The notes beneath the pieces are model-generated. The model made no database searches, was not told the DNA's origin, and saw only the letters and a program-made list of their open reading frames with translations. Both the position numbers and the translations under genes were made by a program. Shown in pieces: positions 27,531-36,421 of a stretch of DNA of 64,000 nt. How positions within the stretch are numbered: position 1 is the first letter of the stretch; each line of letters opens with the position of its first letter. The stretch comes from Gemmatimonadaceae bacterium (GTDB taxonomy: Bacteria > Gemmatimonadota > Gemmatimonadetes > Gemmatimonadales > Gemmatimonadaceae): contig JABAQJ010000002.1 of NCBI GenBank assembly GCA_019186945.1, forward strand, positions 399,897 through 463,896. Reading direction: 5' to 3'.

Positions 27531-29504
27531 ATGGCACGTGCCCTGTTCTGCCTGACCGTCGCGCTCCTGGTGCCGTTCGCCACTCACGCCCAGGTCCCGG
27601 GCATGGGTCTGTCGGCGTACACGCGTCTCTACGAACTACCCCGACTTCGGCAGTCGATCGTCATCGGCAACGTGTCGAGCCATGACCCGAGCGGAAAGAA
27701 TGACGACGGGTTCAGTGGCGCACACTCGTTCCTGAGGAAGGAAGGCGACGGGCTGGTAATAGCCGACATCGCCGGACCCGGCATCCTGTATCGCTTCTTT
27801 ACGCCGACGCCAACGGAGGACTCCATCGAATTCTACTTCGACGGCGAGGAGCGACCGAGGTTGAAGCTTCCGATGCGCGATCTCTTCTCGGGGAGGTATC
27901 CGCCGTTCACCGCGCCACTCTCCGTCCATGGTGTGGGCGGCTACGTCACATACGTGCCGATCGCCTTCGCTCAATCGCTCAAGCTCGTGATTCGGACAAA
28001 GCTGGTGCAGTTCATCCAGCTCAACTATGCGCGGTATGCATCGTCCGCGGGGATTCAGTCATGGCGGCCGTCCGGCGGTATTGGCGAGGATGCGGTACAG
28101 CTGGGACGAGCACGTGACGTGCTGTCACGCTCCACGCAGAACGTCAGCGCGCTCGCCGCGCCGCCTGGCGCGCATATCGTAACGCGGCGGGTTACGCGAA
28201 GCATCCAGCCGGGCGTTCCTGCGACGCTGCTCGACGTCGCCACGCCGGGTCGGATAGTGGGAATCCGGTTGAGTCCCGCCAGCGCTTTCGCCGGGACGGC
28301 GCGGTCCACGCAGCTGCGCATCTACTTCGACGGGAACCCGACACCGGCGATCGCGGGGCCGGTGGGCGATCTCTTTCTCTACGCATGGGGAAAGCCGACG
28401 GGAGCCTCCCTGCTTGTCGGGTCGGCGCGCGATACGGCGTACATGTACTTCCCCATGCCCTACGACCGACGTGCGCGCGTCGAACTGGCGCTCGATCCCG
28501 GCTTGGCACCGATCGCCATCCACGCCGAGTTTGATCTGGCGGACGTGCCGCGCCGGGAGGATGAAGGACGGTTCCATGCCCGCTGGCACCGCGAGAACCC
28601 GACAGCGCCCGGGCGACCCTTCACGTTGCTGCGTACCGAAGGGCGCGGGCATATCGTCGGCGTCGCATTGCTGGCGCAGGGCATCGGCACGGACGGTACG
28701 CCCTTCTTCGAGGGAGACGACCGCGTCGTGATCGACGGCGACACGACGGTTCGCGGCACCGGCTCCGAGGATGCGTTCAACGGCGGATGGTACGACGTGC
28801 CGGGACGATGGGACCGCGCTCGTTCGTTCCCGCTGTCCGGTTCGTTAGGCTACAGCAACGCCTTGGCCCGGACGGGCGGATATCGCCTCTTCCTCGGCGA
28901 CGCATACCCATATTCCCGCAGTATCGATTTCACGATCGAACATGGCGAAGACGTCTCCAACGGTATTTCCGGCGACTACTCGGCTGTTACCTACTACTAC
29001 ACGCGGGATGAGACCCGCGTCACGTGGAGCGATCTGCCGCCGGACGGGCGTGCCGTCCGCGATGTGGATCGTATCACCCTGAATCCGGGATGGGTCGCAC
29101 CAGTGGCGTCGTTCTCCATCAGGAACGCGACCCTCGAGAAAGGCGGTGAACGGGAGATCGGGCGATTCCTCCGGCTTGCCGCGGACAGCACTTGGACGGA
29201 CTTCGGGCCGCACGGCGTTGACCTGATCGCCCCGGCCACTACCGCTGGACGCTACCGGGTCAGCGTTCAGATGGTCGAAGGTCCCGCTCAAGGCATCGTC
29301 CAGCTGTTCGAGAATGACCAGCCGGTTGGACGCGCAGTCGACACGTACGCATCCGAGCGGCGCAAGGGCTCGATCGAGTATCTCGCAACCGTTCAGTTGG
29401 AGCCGGGCGACAACGTGCTTCGGTTCAAGCTGGTGGGGAAAAACCCGGGCGCGACTCGGCTGGCGTTCGATCTGATGCGCGTCGTCCTCGAGCGGGAACG
29501 CTAG
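27531..29504 (+). CDS. Exported GH172 / DUF2961 glycoside hydrolase
   Basis: 657 residues from ATG 27531, which directly opens a signal peptide (MARALFCLTVALLVPFATHAQ). The DUF2961 domain spans ~30-400: GPGILYRFFTPTPTEDSIEFYFDGE, the region RREDEGRFHARWHRENPT, and the signature GTGSEDAFNGGWYDVPG, followed by a jelly-roll C-terminal domain (RYRVSVQMVEGPAQGIVQLFEN). GH172 members act on difructose dianhydride, fructofuranosides or arabinan D-linkages and form oligomers through these jelly rolls. Substrate here is unknown. A second GH172 gene lies at 44.1-46.3 kb. The last 80 bases overlap the 3' end of the convergent secreted protein. Confidence 0.88.
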   Translation: MARALFCLTVALLVPFATHAQVPGMGLSAYTRLYELPRLRQSIVIGNVSSHDPSGKNDDGFSGAHSFLRKEGDGLVIADIAGPGILYRFFTPTPTEDSIEFYFDGEERPRLKLPMRDLFSGRYPPFTAPLSVHGVGGYVTYVPIAFAQSLKLVIRTKLVQFIQLNYARYASSAGIQSWRPSGGIGEDAVQLGRARDVLSRSTQNVSALAAPPGAHIVTRRVTRSIQPGVPATLLDVATPGRIVGIRLSPASAFAGTARSTQLRIYFDGNPTPAIAGPVGDLFLYAWGKPTGASLLVGSARDTAYMYFPMPYDRRARVELALDPGLAPIAIHAEFDLADVPRREDEGRFHARWHRENPTAPGRPFTLLRTEGRGHIVGVALLAQGIGTDGTPFFEGDDRVVIDGDTTVRGTGSEDAFNGGWYDVPGRWDRARSFPLSGSLGYSNALARTGGYRLFLGDAYPYSRSIDFTIEHGEDVSNGISGDYSAVTYYYTRDETRVTWSDLPPDGRAVRDVDRITLNPGWVAPVASFSIRNATLEKGGEREIGRFLRLAADSTWTDFGPHGVDLIAPATTAGRYRVSVQMVEGPAQGIVQLFENDQPVGRAVDTYASERRKGSIEYLATVQLEPGDNVLRFKLVGKNPGATRLAFDLMRVVLERER

Positions 29505-31365
29505 CCGTCGCCGGGCGGCAGCCCGGCATCCGGAACGCGCCGATACGCGTCGAGTAATCGACGGCGCCACGCTTCAGATAGTCGCCGACATACCAGATCG
29601 TGCAGTCGTCGGACGGGTCGACTGCCGTCTGCGTATAGTCCTCCCAGCGCGACGTTCCGGTCTGCGATGCCTCTCCGTCGACGAGCACCGCTTCCCTTAG
29701 TGTCAACACCCCTTTCGGATCGCCGACGAGACGCCCGGCGAAACGCTGACCCGCGAAGTGCGGCGTGCCACCATACGAATAGCCGATGCCGATATTCCCT
29801 CGAGCATCCATGGCCGGACTCGCCATCCAGCGGTAGGCGATGTCCGGCGCGTAAGTACCCTGCTGAAAGAGTCCGAGCTGGCGGTGCCTGTCGAACCGGA
29901 ACTCGTACCACCGCACCCCACCGGCGCCGGCGGCCGTATTCACGGAATGCACCGCAACGATCGACTCCCGATTCCCGATGCGCCGATACACCACTCGGGA
30001 CATCAACTTGTCGCCCTGCGCATCCAGCCGTCGCTCCGTGCCCGGCTGCGGAACGCAACTCGTGAGCTGACCGCCACAGAGGTACCGATACGGCGCCACC
30101 GGAATGCGGCGGGGACCGGAAAGCGTGGTCCTGTCCGGGTCATCCCAATCCACGTGAAAATCCCAGGCGTAGATGGCATCGTCCGCCAGAACCTGCTTCA
30201 ACTGCGTACCGCCGGCGGCGAGCACCACGTTCGGCGCGCCTGGCGGCGGCGGCCGCGTGCCATCGAGATCCGCATCGTTGAGGAAGTTCACGCCGTCGAT
30301 GATGACGCACTGCTCGGTGGCATCCTCGCCACGCAACATGCGTGTACGATCCACTACGCAGGCGTGCTTCTGGATGACGTCATCTCCCGTGCTCGACGGC
30401 ACGTAATATCCGTCCGGCCATACTGCCGGACGCGGATAGTCGGGGAAAAGCGGTCGAACGAACTCGTAGCGATAGTAGGGACCGAACGGGTCCGTTCCGA
30501 CGCTCACCGCATAGCACATCGCATACGACCCCTTCTCCGATGGAGGCGCTTGCGCCGGCCGAGCATCCGGGCCGGGTGGCGGAGCGGCCGGAGCGACGAG
30601 ACGCTCCGCCGCACCGGGTTGCGTCTGACGGCCAGCCACGCTGCGCCGAGCGCCGTCGCCGGACACGCCGGGCACAGGTTCATCCGGACGCAGCGGCTCA
30701 CGAGAGAAGATCGGCATCACGATCAGCCAGCGATTCGCCAGTTGATCGTATCGAACCACCGCATCGCCGTTGTTCCGGCGCTCGCACGGCCCGCCGAAGT
30801 CCCTGAACACAGTGTTCGTCGGCGCCGCTCCGAACAGCACCCGACCGGTCGTATCGAACAGCGCGCCACGCTTGGTGAAGATCGCCATACGGGTGTTCAC
30901 GACCTGGACGATGTGATCCGGGCCGACGGCGAGCGAGTTGTCCGAGGGATTGCGCTGCGCGGAACCTCCCTGCGGCCCAACGAACCCAACGCCGAGTCCA
31001 TCGAAGCTCGCAACGAGCTGCGCCGGTGCGCGCGCGCCCATCGTCCGCTGCTCCACGTCCTCGAAGCTGGTTTGCACCTTCGCCAGCATCGCCGGATCGG
31101 CCACCAGCGCCGATGAGGTCGGCACCGCGTAAGACAGCGCAGATGCGCCGGGACGCGTCGGCCGAGCTCCGATTGCGGTCAGCCCGTCGGAGGCGGCAGC
31201 GCCGAGACGTGGCGAGAGATCGCGCGCCGCGGCATGCCTTACGGTCGCCACGCGCGCGTGACGGGATGATGAAACGTCGGACACCAGCCGCACATTGTCG
31301 CCCACGACCAGAAAACACGTGACGAGTGGCACAAAACGGACAATGGCGACGCGCGGATACCGCAT
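29425..31365 (-). CDS. Large exported protein of unknown function
   Basis: 646 residues from ATG 31365 (MRYPRVAIVRFVPLVTCFLVVGDNV, a signal or anchor). I do not recognise a named family. Conserved-looking blocks: NPSDNSLAVGPDHIVQVVNTRMAIFTKRG, VVRYDQLANRWLIVMPIFSRE, YAMCYAVSVGTDPFGPYYRYEF, DYPRPAVWPDGYYVPSS, and DDCTIWYVGDYLKRGAV...RIGAF, a pattern of repeated beta-strands that suggests a propeller. Even number of cysteines in the C-terminal half fits an oxidising compartment. A Pro/Ala-rich insert sits at ~245-280. It overlaps GH172 by 80 bases at the 3' ends. Relatives occur as secreted proteins in environmental bacteria, as I recall. Confidence 0.75.
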   Translation of the reverse strand: MRYPRVAIVRFVPLVTCFLVVGDNVRLVSDVSSSRHARVATVRHAAARDLSPRLGAAASDGLTAIGARPTRPGASALSYAVPTSSALVADPAMLAKVQTSFEDVEQRTMGARAPAQLVASFDGLGVGFVGPQGGSAQRNPSDNSLAVGPDHIVQVVNTRMAIFTKRGALFDTTGRVLFGAAPTNTVFRDFGGPCERRNNGDAVVRYDQLANRWLIVMPIFSREPLRPDEPVPGVSGDGARRSVAGRQTQPGAAERLVAPAAPPPGPDARPAQAPPSEKGSYAMCYAVSVGTDPFGPYYRYEFVRPLFPDYPRPAVWPDGYYVPSSTGDDVIQKHACVVDRTRMLRGEDATEQCVIIDGVNFLNDADLDGTRPPPPGAPNVVLAAGGTQLKQVLADDAIYAWDFHVDWDDPDRTTLSGPRRIPVAPYRYLCGGQLTSCVPQPGTERRLDAQGDKLMSRVVYRRIGNRESIVAVHSVNTAAGAGGVRWYEFRFDRHRQLGLFQQGTYAPDIAYRWMASPAMDARGNIGIGYSYGGTPHFAGQRFAGRLVGDPKGVLTLREAVLVDGEASQTGTSRWEDYTQTAVDPSDDCTIWYVGDYLKRGAVDYSTRIGAFRMPGCRPATASVPARGRRASDRTPAESRPGFSPPA

Positions 31366-31624
31366 CAGCACTCCGTCGGTCAGATGTCGTGGTGCCAAGT
31401 TACTCGCGCCTGCTGGCGAGTCCAGCCCGAGCGCAGTTGGAGCTGAAACACGACGCGCAGCGCGCGCGGAACGCCATGCGTAATACTGGGTACGTTAGGC
31501 CCCTCTCATGAAGTCGATGTGCACTCCGTATCGCACCACCAGTCAAGCTAGATTCACTGCGATACACGCCACCGCTCGCATGAGCCGCAGTCATCCCACG
31601 TTGAAAAATTGGAGCAGGTAATAC

Positions 31625-32578
31625 ATGCGGTACGTAGCCGTTCTCCTCGCCGGGGTCGGGCTTCTGGCGAGTTGCAACCAGACCCCAGAACTTGCCGCCG
31701 GAGCAGACACCGGCCTGGCCATCGCACGGTCCAAGCGAGCGAAGGACTCGCTCATCATGCTAAAGGACAGTCTCCTGGCCGAGAAGGAAAAGCAACTCAG
31801 CGCGCAAAGCCAGCTGATCGGCGATGCCGCAACCAGTGCGCGCCTGGTTGCTGAAATCGATCGCGACCTTTCCAAGGTCCGTGGACTTCGTGTGGCGAAG
31901 GACACTGCCACGAGCGAGTCCTCGATGGAGAATGCGACACAGGAACTGGCCGCCGTGCAGAAGAAGGTCAACCTGCTGATCGCACGACTCAACTCCAGCG
32001 AGACGCGACTCAGGAAGATGCGCGAGGACAGCACTACGCATGCGAGCCTGGATGCCGCGCAGCTCACGCAATTGCGGGAGTACGAGCGGTCGATCGCGGA
32101 TCTGCGGGCAAGCGTCGAGCAGCAGCGGCAGGAGATCGCGGTGCTGACGCAGCGGGTAGACAGCATGGGGCGCGCCAACCTCGTGCTCGCCGCCCGCAAT
32201 GACTCGGTAGTGGCCCGCGTGAACGCCCTTCAGGCACATGACGACTCGATGTTCGTCGCCATCGGCACCCGGGACGAACTGTTGACCAAGGGGCTGATCA
32301 CTCGCGAGGGAGGTACGTTGCTGATGTTTGGCCGCGGGAAGACGCTCGTCCCGGCCCGCACTCTGGATCCGTCAGCCTTCCAGGTTGTCTCGAAGTCTCG
32401 CGACCTGACGATCACGCTCCCGCGCACGGACAAGGACTATCAGGTCGTGTCGCGACAGAGCCTCGAGTATACGAGCCTTGCCAACATCAAGGACGCAAAG
32501 GTGCGTGGCTCGATCACGATCACGGATCCTCAGAGGTTTTGGGCCCCATCCCGCTACCTGATTCTCGTGCAGCGTTAG
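31625..32578 (+). CDS. Coiled-coil lipoprotein
   Basis: 317 residues. A lipobox LLASC puts the lipidated residue at Cys17. From ~35 to ~225 the sequence is nearly all heptad-repeat helix rich in Lys, Glu, Gln, Ser and Asp (SKRAKDSLIMLKDSLLAEKEKQL, LRASVEQQRQEIAVLTQRV), then a small beta domain (GGTLLMFGRGKTLVPARTLD, SKSRDLTITLPRTDKDYQVVS, VRGSITITDPQRFWAPSRYLIL). The layout is that of a cell-envelope spacer or sensor: lipid anchor, coiled-coil stalk and head. GGAG about ten bases before ATG. A strong terminator follows, so it is transcribed alone. No named family recognised. Confidence 0.85.
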   Translation: MRYVAVLLAGVGLLASCNQTPELAAGADTGLAIARSKRAKDSLIMLKDSLLAEKEKQLSAQSQLIGDAATSARLVAEIDRDLSKVRGLRVAKDTATSESSMENATQELAAVQKKVNLLIARLNSSETRLRKMREDSTTHASLDAAQLTQLREYERSIADLRASVEQQRQEIAVLTQRVDSMGRANLVLAARNDSVVARVNALQAHDDSMFVAIGTRDELLTKGLITREGGTLLMFGRGKTLVPARTLDPSAFQVVSKSRDLTITLPRTDKDYQVVSRQSLEYTSLANIKDAKVRGSITITDPQRFWAPSRYLILVQR

Positions 32579-32599
32579 GACGACCAAAGGAGAAATCGG

Positions 32600-32635
32600 T
32601 GCCCGCCGGCGCACAAGCGTCGGCGGGCATTTTTT
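32600..32635 (+). terminator. Intrinsic terminator after the coiled-coil lipoprotein gene
   Basis: A 13-base stem with a single G-T pair (arms 32600-32612 and 32617-32629), loop ACAA, then six T (32630-32635), about 20 bases after the stop at 32578. A textbook rho-independent terminator. Confidence 0.92.
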
Positions 32636-32686
32636 CTTCGCTGGTGCTACTGGACGCCCGATTCGAACACACCCCCGGAACGGTCG

Positions 32687-33547
32687 TCAGGCCGGCGCGA
32701 TTCGCTCGAGCAGCGCGACACCCGCCATGCGCCGTGTCTCCTCGCGCCGTTTCGGTGCCTGCATCCGATCGACCAGCCTCCACATCCAGCCAAGGCGCGC
32801 CTCTCGCTTCAGTCGATGTGCCTCCTCGACCGAGGAGCGGAACTCCCGCTCGCGCCAGCCGAACGATTCGAAGAACCCAGTGCCGCTATCGGGCGCAAAG
32901 CGAAACGGAGCGTTGCCTTGCTCAGTAGCCTTCCCCCACGACCGGGACATCCACTTCAGCAACCTGGGACTGGCGATATCGATCGCCCACCAGGCGAACG
33001 AAGGCTGCGCGGCCAGATCGGCGGCCAGGGCGCCAACATCGGCCTCGCTCAGATAGATGAGGAGCCCTTCGGTGACGACCATCGCTCGCCGCTCTTTCGC
33101 ACCGAGGCGCGCGAACATCTCGCGACGCTCCGCAGTACTCGTGAGATCGGCGTGGATCGCCTCATACTGGCACACGGGACGCTCGTCCCGAAGGGCGTCC
33201 GTCTTGTACGAGAGAATGCCGGGCAGGTCCACGTCGACCCACTGGATAGCAGGGAGCAGAGACAATCGCCATGGACGGGTGTCCAGACCCGCCGCCAGGT
33301 TCACGACGAGAGTGACCGCATCTGCGCGGATGGCGTTCAGGATCAGCTCGTCGAAAACGGCGGTGCGCACGATCATGGCCCAGGCCATCGCGCGGCCGCG
33401 CCTCACCCCATCGACGATCTCCTCTCCCTTCGTGCCAGCGAGGCGGCGCGCGAACGGATCGCGGAAGATCGCGTCCGGACGCTCCGTTTCCATGGCCCGA
33501 TACACCGCGACCCAACGTGCCGTATCCGAAACACTCTCTATCGGCAT
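32687..33547 (-). CDS. Class I SAM-dependent methyltransferase, TIGR00027 / leucine carboxyl methyltransferase-like
   Basis: 286 residues from ATG 33547 (GGAAGGTCAGGAC upstream). The N-terminus SVSDTARWVAVYRAMETERPDAIFRDPFARRLAG and the block VVNLAAGLDTRPWRL (the SAM-binding glycine loop) are diagnostic for the TIGR00027 family, with VTEGLLIYLSEADV further on. These enzymes O-methylate small acids or peptides; the substrate is not known. The gene starts 52 bases downstream of the extended stop of the OsmC-like gene on the same strand, so it may be co-transcribed with it. Confidence 0.9.
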   Translation of the reverse strand: MPIESVSDTARWVAVYRAMETERPDAIFRDPFARRLAGTKGEEIVDGVRRGRAMAWAMIVRTAVFDELILNAIRADAVTLVVNLAAGLDTRPWRLSLLPAIQWVDVDLPGILSYKTDALRDERPVCQYEAIHADLTSTAERREMFARLGAKERRAMVVTEGLLIYLSEADVGALAADLAAQPSFAWWAIDIASPRLLKWMSRSWGKATEQGNAPFRFAPDSGTGFFESFGWREREFRSSVEEAHRLKREARLGWMWRLVDRMQAPKRREETRRMAGVALLERIAPA

Positions 33548-33599
33548 GTCCTGACCTTCCCGTCGGGCCGCACCTGCGTCAATGCCGCCCAAGCACAAG

Positions 33600-34052
33600 T
33601 CATTCCGGAACGACCCGGTGAACCACTACCACATCGGCGGTCGCGACCGCGACCGTACCATAGAGCGGTCAACGCCGCTTGAACCCCTCGACCAGGGCAG
33701 CCGCCTGCGCTCCGTCGGCGCCCGAGAGCTCAAACTCCATGCGGACGCTGTTGAAGAGCGTCACGTCGGAACGCTGCTGCTGCCCGCGGTCCACCATCGC
33801 CAACATGCGCGCGCCGATCCGCCGCACCGGAATCCCCTGCTCCCGCGCTATCACCTGAAGCAGCTCCACGCCACATGACGCAACCGCACTCAGGAAGGCT
33901 TCTGGCGGCGTCAGTTCTTCCCCGGGACAGCCGTTCTGGACGGGACCGTCCACGATGAAGTAGTGCTGTCTCGCGTTGCAGAGGACGCGGCCGAACGTAT
34001 CGGTGGATTGGGCACGAGCCTCGTACTCACGCACGGTACTGGGAGCGGCCAT
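33600..34052 (-). CDS. OsmC-like thiol peroxidase with in-frame TGA at the second redox cysteine (candidate selenoprotein)
   Basis: Read with one in-frame TGA as residue 128 the product is 150 residues. The first redox cysteine is Cys60 in PPEAFLSAVASCGVELLQ. The first stop (33669-33671) follows LVEGFKRR; beyond it the same frame runs PLYGTVAVATADVVVVHRVV to a second TGA at 33600-33602. Family members read ...KRR-Cys-Pro-Leu-Tyr-Gly-Thr at this place, so the TGA replaces exactly the Cys codon (TGC/TGT). Stopping at 33669 would remove the last strand and the redox centre. A hairpin of SECIS type starts just after the TGA. I therefore favour selenocysteine; alternatives are a nonsense mutation or a sequencing error. 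Start ATG 34052 has AGGTG four bases upstream. Selenium genes cannot be checked inside the window. Confidence 0.7.
33636..33671 (-). promoter_or_regulatory. Candidate bacterial SECIS element downstream of the in-frame TGA
   Basis: Counting from the base after TGA, nucleotides 14-20 pair perfectly with 25-31 (33649-33655 with 33638-33644), closing the tetraloop GGUC at 21-24 (33645-33648). Nucleotides 10-11 can pair with 32-33 across a UA bulge. A G and U in the apical loop about 20 bases after UGA and a bulged U are features of the Escherichia coli fdhF-type SECIS. GC-rich sequence makes chance hairpins common, so this is support, not proof. Confidence 0.5.
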
Positions 34053-34231
34053 GTTCACCTCGATGACGTTGTTTCCACAGTGCCGACGCGCCATCTCCCA
34101 ACAGGCGAATCGTCGAAGGCACATCAATTTCGCGTGCGGACTCGCGATGAGGGAATGGGTCTGCGTACCCGATCGGCGCACTCCGACACGCAGGAAGTGC
34201 GCACCGGTCCGCGGCCGACCCGCATCGGCCG

Positions 34232-35026
34232 CTATCTCTTCTTCCGCTTGCTGGCTGGCCGCGAAGGCTTCAGCCGTGCCCGGACAAAGGCCGTGACGCG
34301 AGAGCGAACCTGATAGTAGATCGCCATCGCATGCCCGTCACCTGCAACCACGAGCGGTGTCACCTGCCCGGCCCCTTCGGACCACGATCGTACGCTGGCA
34401 GCGCCATCGAACGGATCTCCCTCGGACGAGGCGAGCAGATACGGGACGGTCGTGCCGACGCACTGCTCCCGAATCAGCGTCGGCGCGTATTCCCCGTGGG
34501 CGAGCGCGCCGGCGGCCCCAAGCGTCACTACACCCATCAGGGCCTCACCCAGGCGCGATGCCGCCAACAGCACGCCGGTCCCACCGACGCTCGCACCAAC
34601 GAGGAGGATACGGCGACTGTCGACGAAGTTCTGCGCGGCACCCCAGGACGCCACGCGAACGATGTCGTCCGCGATGTGCGGGAACGCCACCTTCGCGATG
34701 CTCGACATGAACGCGTTCGCGAAATCCCTGGCGGTGAGCCCGACAGGCGTATCGATCACCAGGTCGGCTGCGCCGCTGTGGCCGGATATCCGCGTGGACT
34801 TCCCGTGGCCGCGCATGTCGAACGCGAGCGTCGCATATCCCGATGACAGCAGATCGGCGACGAGTGGTGCGAAGCTGTCCTGCGTTGCCGGATACTGATG
34901 GGCGAGCACAGCCAGCGGCGAACGCTTGCCCGCGACCGCGCGCGGGTAGCTGAGCGTGCCGCGAAGGAGGAGACCGTCAGCGGCCGGAATGGTCATGCGG
35001 AGTGGCAAGAGCGATGACGTTGGCAT
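34232..35026 (-). CDS. Alpha/beta hydrolase, dienelactone-hydrolase-like
   Basis: 264 residues, no signal peptide. The fold shows PLAVLAHQYPATQDSFAPL (oxyanion region), YATLAFDMRGHGKS, the nucleophile elbow VGASVGGTG, a candidate acid in SSEGDPFDG and the His in GDGHAMAIY. This is the pattern of the dienelactone hydrolase/peptidase-S9-like cluster of esterases. The C-terminus is a short basic tail (SRPASKRKKR). The start ATG at 35026 is one of two; an internal ATG gives MTIPAADG. Substrate unknown. It lies upstream of the OsmC-like gene with a 179-base gap, same strand. Confidence 0.85.
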   Translation of the reverse strand: MPTSSLLPLRMTIPAADGLLLRGTLSYPRAVAGKRSPLAVLAHQYPATQDSFAPLVADLLSSGYATLAFDMRGHGKSTRISGHSGAADLVIDTPVGLTARDFANAFMSSIAKVAFPHIADDIVRVASWGAAQNFVDSRRILLVGASVGGTGVLLAASRLGEALMGVVTLGAAGALAHGEYAPTLIREQCVGTTVPYLLASSEGDPFDGAASVRSWSEGAGQVTPLVVAGDGHAMAIYYQVRSRVTAFVRARLKPSRPASKRKKR

Positions 35027-35259
35027 GGCAACGATGGGCTGAGTACAGGAGACAATGACCTCGGCGAAATCTATCAGAAGTCGGCTCGTGGTCGCGCGAT
35101 CTCCTGGATCCGAGGCAGCAGCCGCTTGGCGCAGCCGATATCGCTCCCGTATGCTTCGGACCGCAATTCGAATCCGCGCTACGGCGCCGCGTCATCCGCT
35201 CATGCACAGTCTCCATCCGTCAACTCCGGAATCCAACGAGTACGATGCGAGGCACGGGC

Positions 35260-35844
35260 ATGGCTAACGCACAGGCCATCGCTGGCCCGGAGTTCGATCC
35301 TGGCGCCCCCTACGCGATCGAGCTTCTCTCACGTGCCCTCCAGCGCCTGACCCGTAACGGTACGAGCCTGTGCGAGTCGATCCCTGTCGCGACGTTCTTT
35401 GCGCCGCAGCGGGATCGATGGTCGCCTGCCGAGCATGTTCGCCACCTGACCATGGGATCCCGACCGCTGCGGCTGGCGTATCGCCTCCCGTCCTGGTTGC
35501 TTCGAGCCCGCTTCGGTGCGGCAACGTCGCCTTCACGCACCTTCGATGCCTTGCGTGCCGATTATCTCCGCGCTCTGGAGTCGGGAGCGAGCGCTGGTCG
35601 TTTTTCCCCACGGCCAGAACGCGCACCGGCCGATCCGGAACAACGTCGACGGCAGATCCTGGCGCGCTGGGCCAGCGTCAACGACTCCCTGACATCGGCG
35701 TGGGGGACATGGCGCTCCCTCGAACTCGATCGCATCCGGCTGCCGCACCCGATCCTGGGAAGGCTGACTGCCCGCGAGATGGCGATCTTCACGGTTTACC
35801 ACACCGCCCACCACCTGACGCTACTGGCCGGTCGATTACGCTGA
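35260..35844 (+). CDS. DinB-superfamily protein
   Basis: 194 residues from ATG 35260, chosen for GAGG at seven bases; ATG 35245 would add five residues. DinB proteins are four-helix bundles with a metal bound by three histidines and serve as thiol-dependent transferases or damage-inducible proteins. Seen: WSPAEHVRHLTMGSR with the first His pair, and FTVYHTAHHLTLLAGRL with the second. The sequence between is Arg- and Ala-rich helix. No neighbour suggests a pathway. Its end overlaps the SET gene on the other strand by nine bases. Confidence 0.8.
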   Translation: MANAQAIAGPEFDPGAPYAIELLSRALQRLTRNGTSLCESIPVATFFAPQRDRWSPAEHVRHLTMGSRPLRLAYRLPSWLLRARFGAATSPSRTFDALRADYLRALESGASAGRFSPRPERAPADPEQRRRQILARWASVNDSLTSAWGTWRSLELDRIRLPHPILGRLTAREMAIFTVYHTAHHLTLLAGRLR

Positions 35845-36396
35845 CGGGCGCGTCGGACCCGCTGCGCGCTTGGGCTTGAGGATACTGCCACGGCATGTCG
35901 CCGCTCCGCACGAGCACGGATACCGCCGCTTCGCTGAGGGAGTATGCCGTTCCGGAAGCACGTACGCGTAGTCGTAGACCAGTTCCTGCCTCGGTTGCAC
36001 CTCACGGATAGTCTCGATCCAGATGCGTTTGTCTTCGATGACAGCGTCACAGTTCGGATCGCAGCTGTGGTTGATGAATCGAGCGTCGTTGCCCCCGACG
36101 GATGCATCGACGACGACATCGTCATCGATCGCGAACAGGAAGGTGTGGTGTCGCTCGCCATGTCGGTCCGGGTAACGGCCTTCCGCCATTTCCGGCGTGA
36201 GCCGCTCGCCAGTGTACTCGATCAAGCGCACGCCGGCAGGTATCCTCCGTGTGGCGAAGGCGCCGAATCCCTGGATCGGCGAGTGTCGGATCTCGAACGG
36301 CAGGGAAGGGCTGGCATCACGGTCCGGCATGCCGACAAGATAGACGCGTTCCGAGCGATCGTCTGGCGTACCCGCGTCGCGTGGGCCATATCCCAT
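35836..36396 (-). CDS. SET-domain protein-lysine methyltransferase
   Basis: 186 residues from ATG 36396 (GGAG just upstream; an internal ATG at 36330 is possible). A complete minimal SET domain: GFGAFATRRIPAGVRLIEYTGERL with the SAM-binding start, the pseudoknot motif RFINHSCDPNCDA at ~106-117, ELVYDYAY with the catalytic Tyr at ~141-143, and a post-SET zinc motif with Cys161, Cys163 and Cys168 (CSCGAATCRG), whose fourth ligand is the Cys of NHSC. Such enzymes methylate lysines of histones in eukaryotes and of histone-like or other proteins in bacteria. Next gene is the M28 peptidase, divergent with 25 bases between starts. A very basic small DNA-binding-like protein two genes away is a possible substrate, by inference. 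Confidence 0.92.
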   Translation of the reverse strand: MGYGPRDAGTPDDRSERVYLVGMPDRDASPSLPFEIRHSPIQGFGAFATRRIPAGVRLIEYTGERLTPEMAEGRYPDRHGERHHTFLFAIDDDVVVDASVGGNDARFINHSCDPNCDAVIEDKRIWIETIREVQPRQELVYDYAYVLPERHTPSAKRRYPCSCGAATCRGSILKPKRAAGPTRPSA

Positions 36397-36421
36397 CGTG
36401 CTCCGCCACCGAGAGAGTCCC

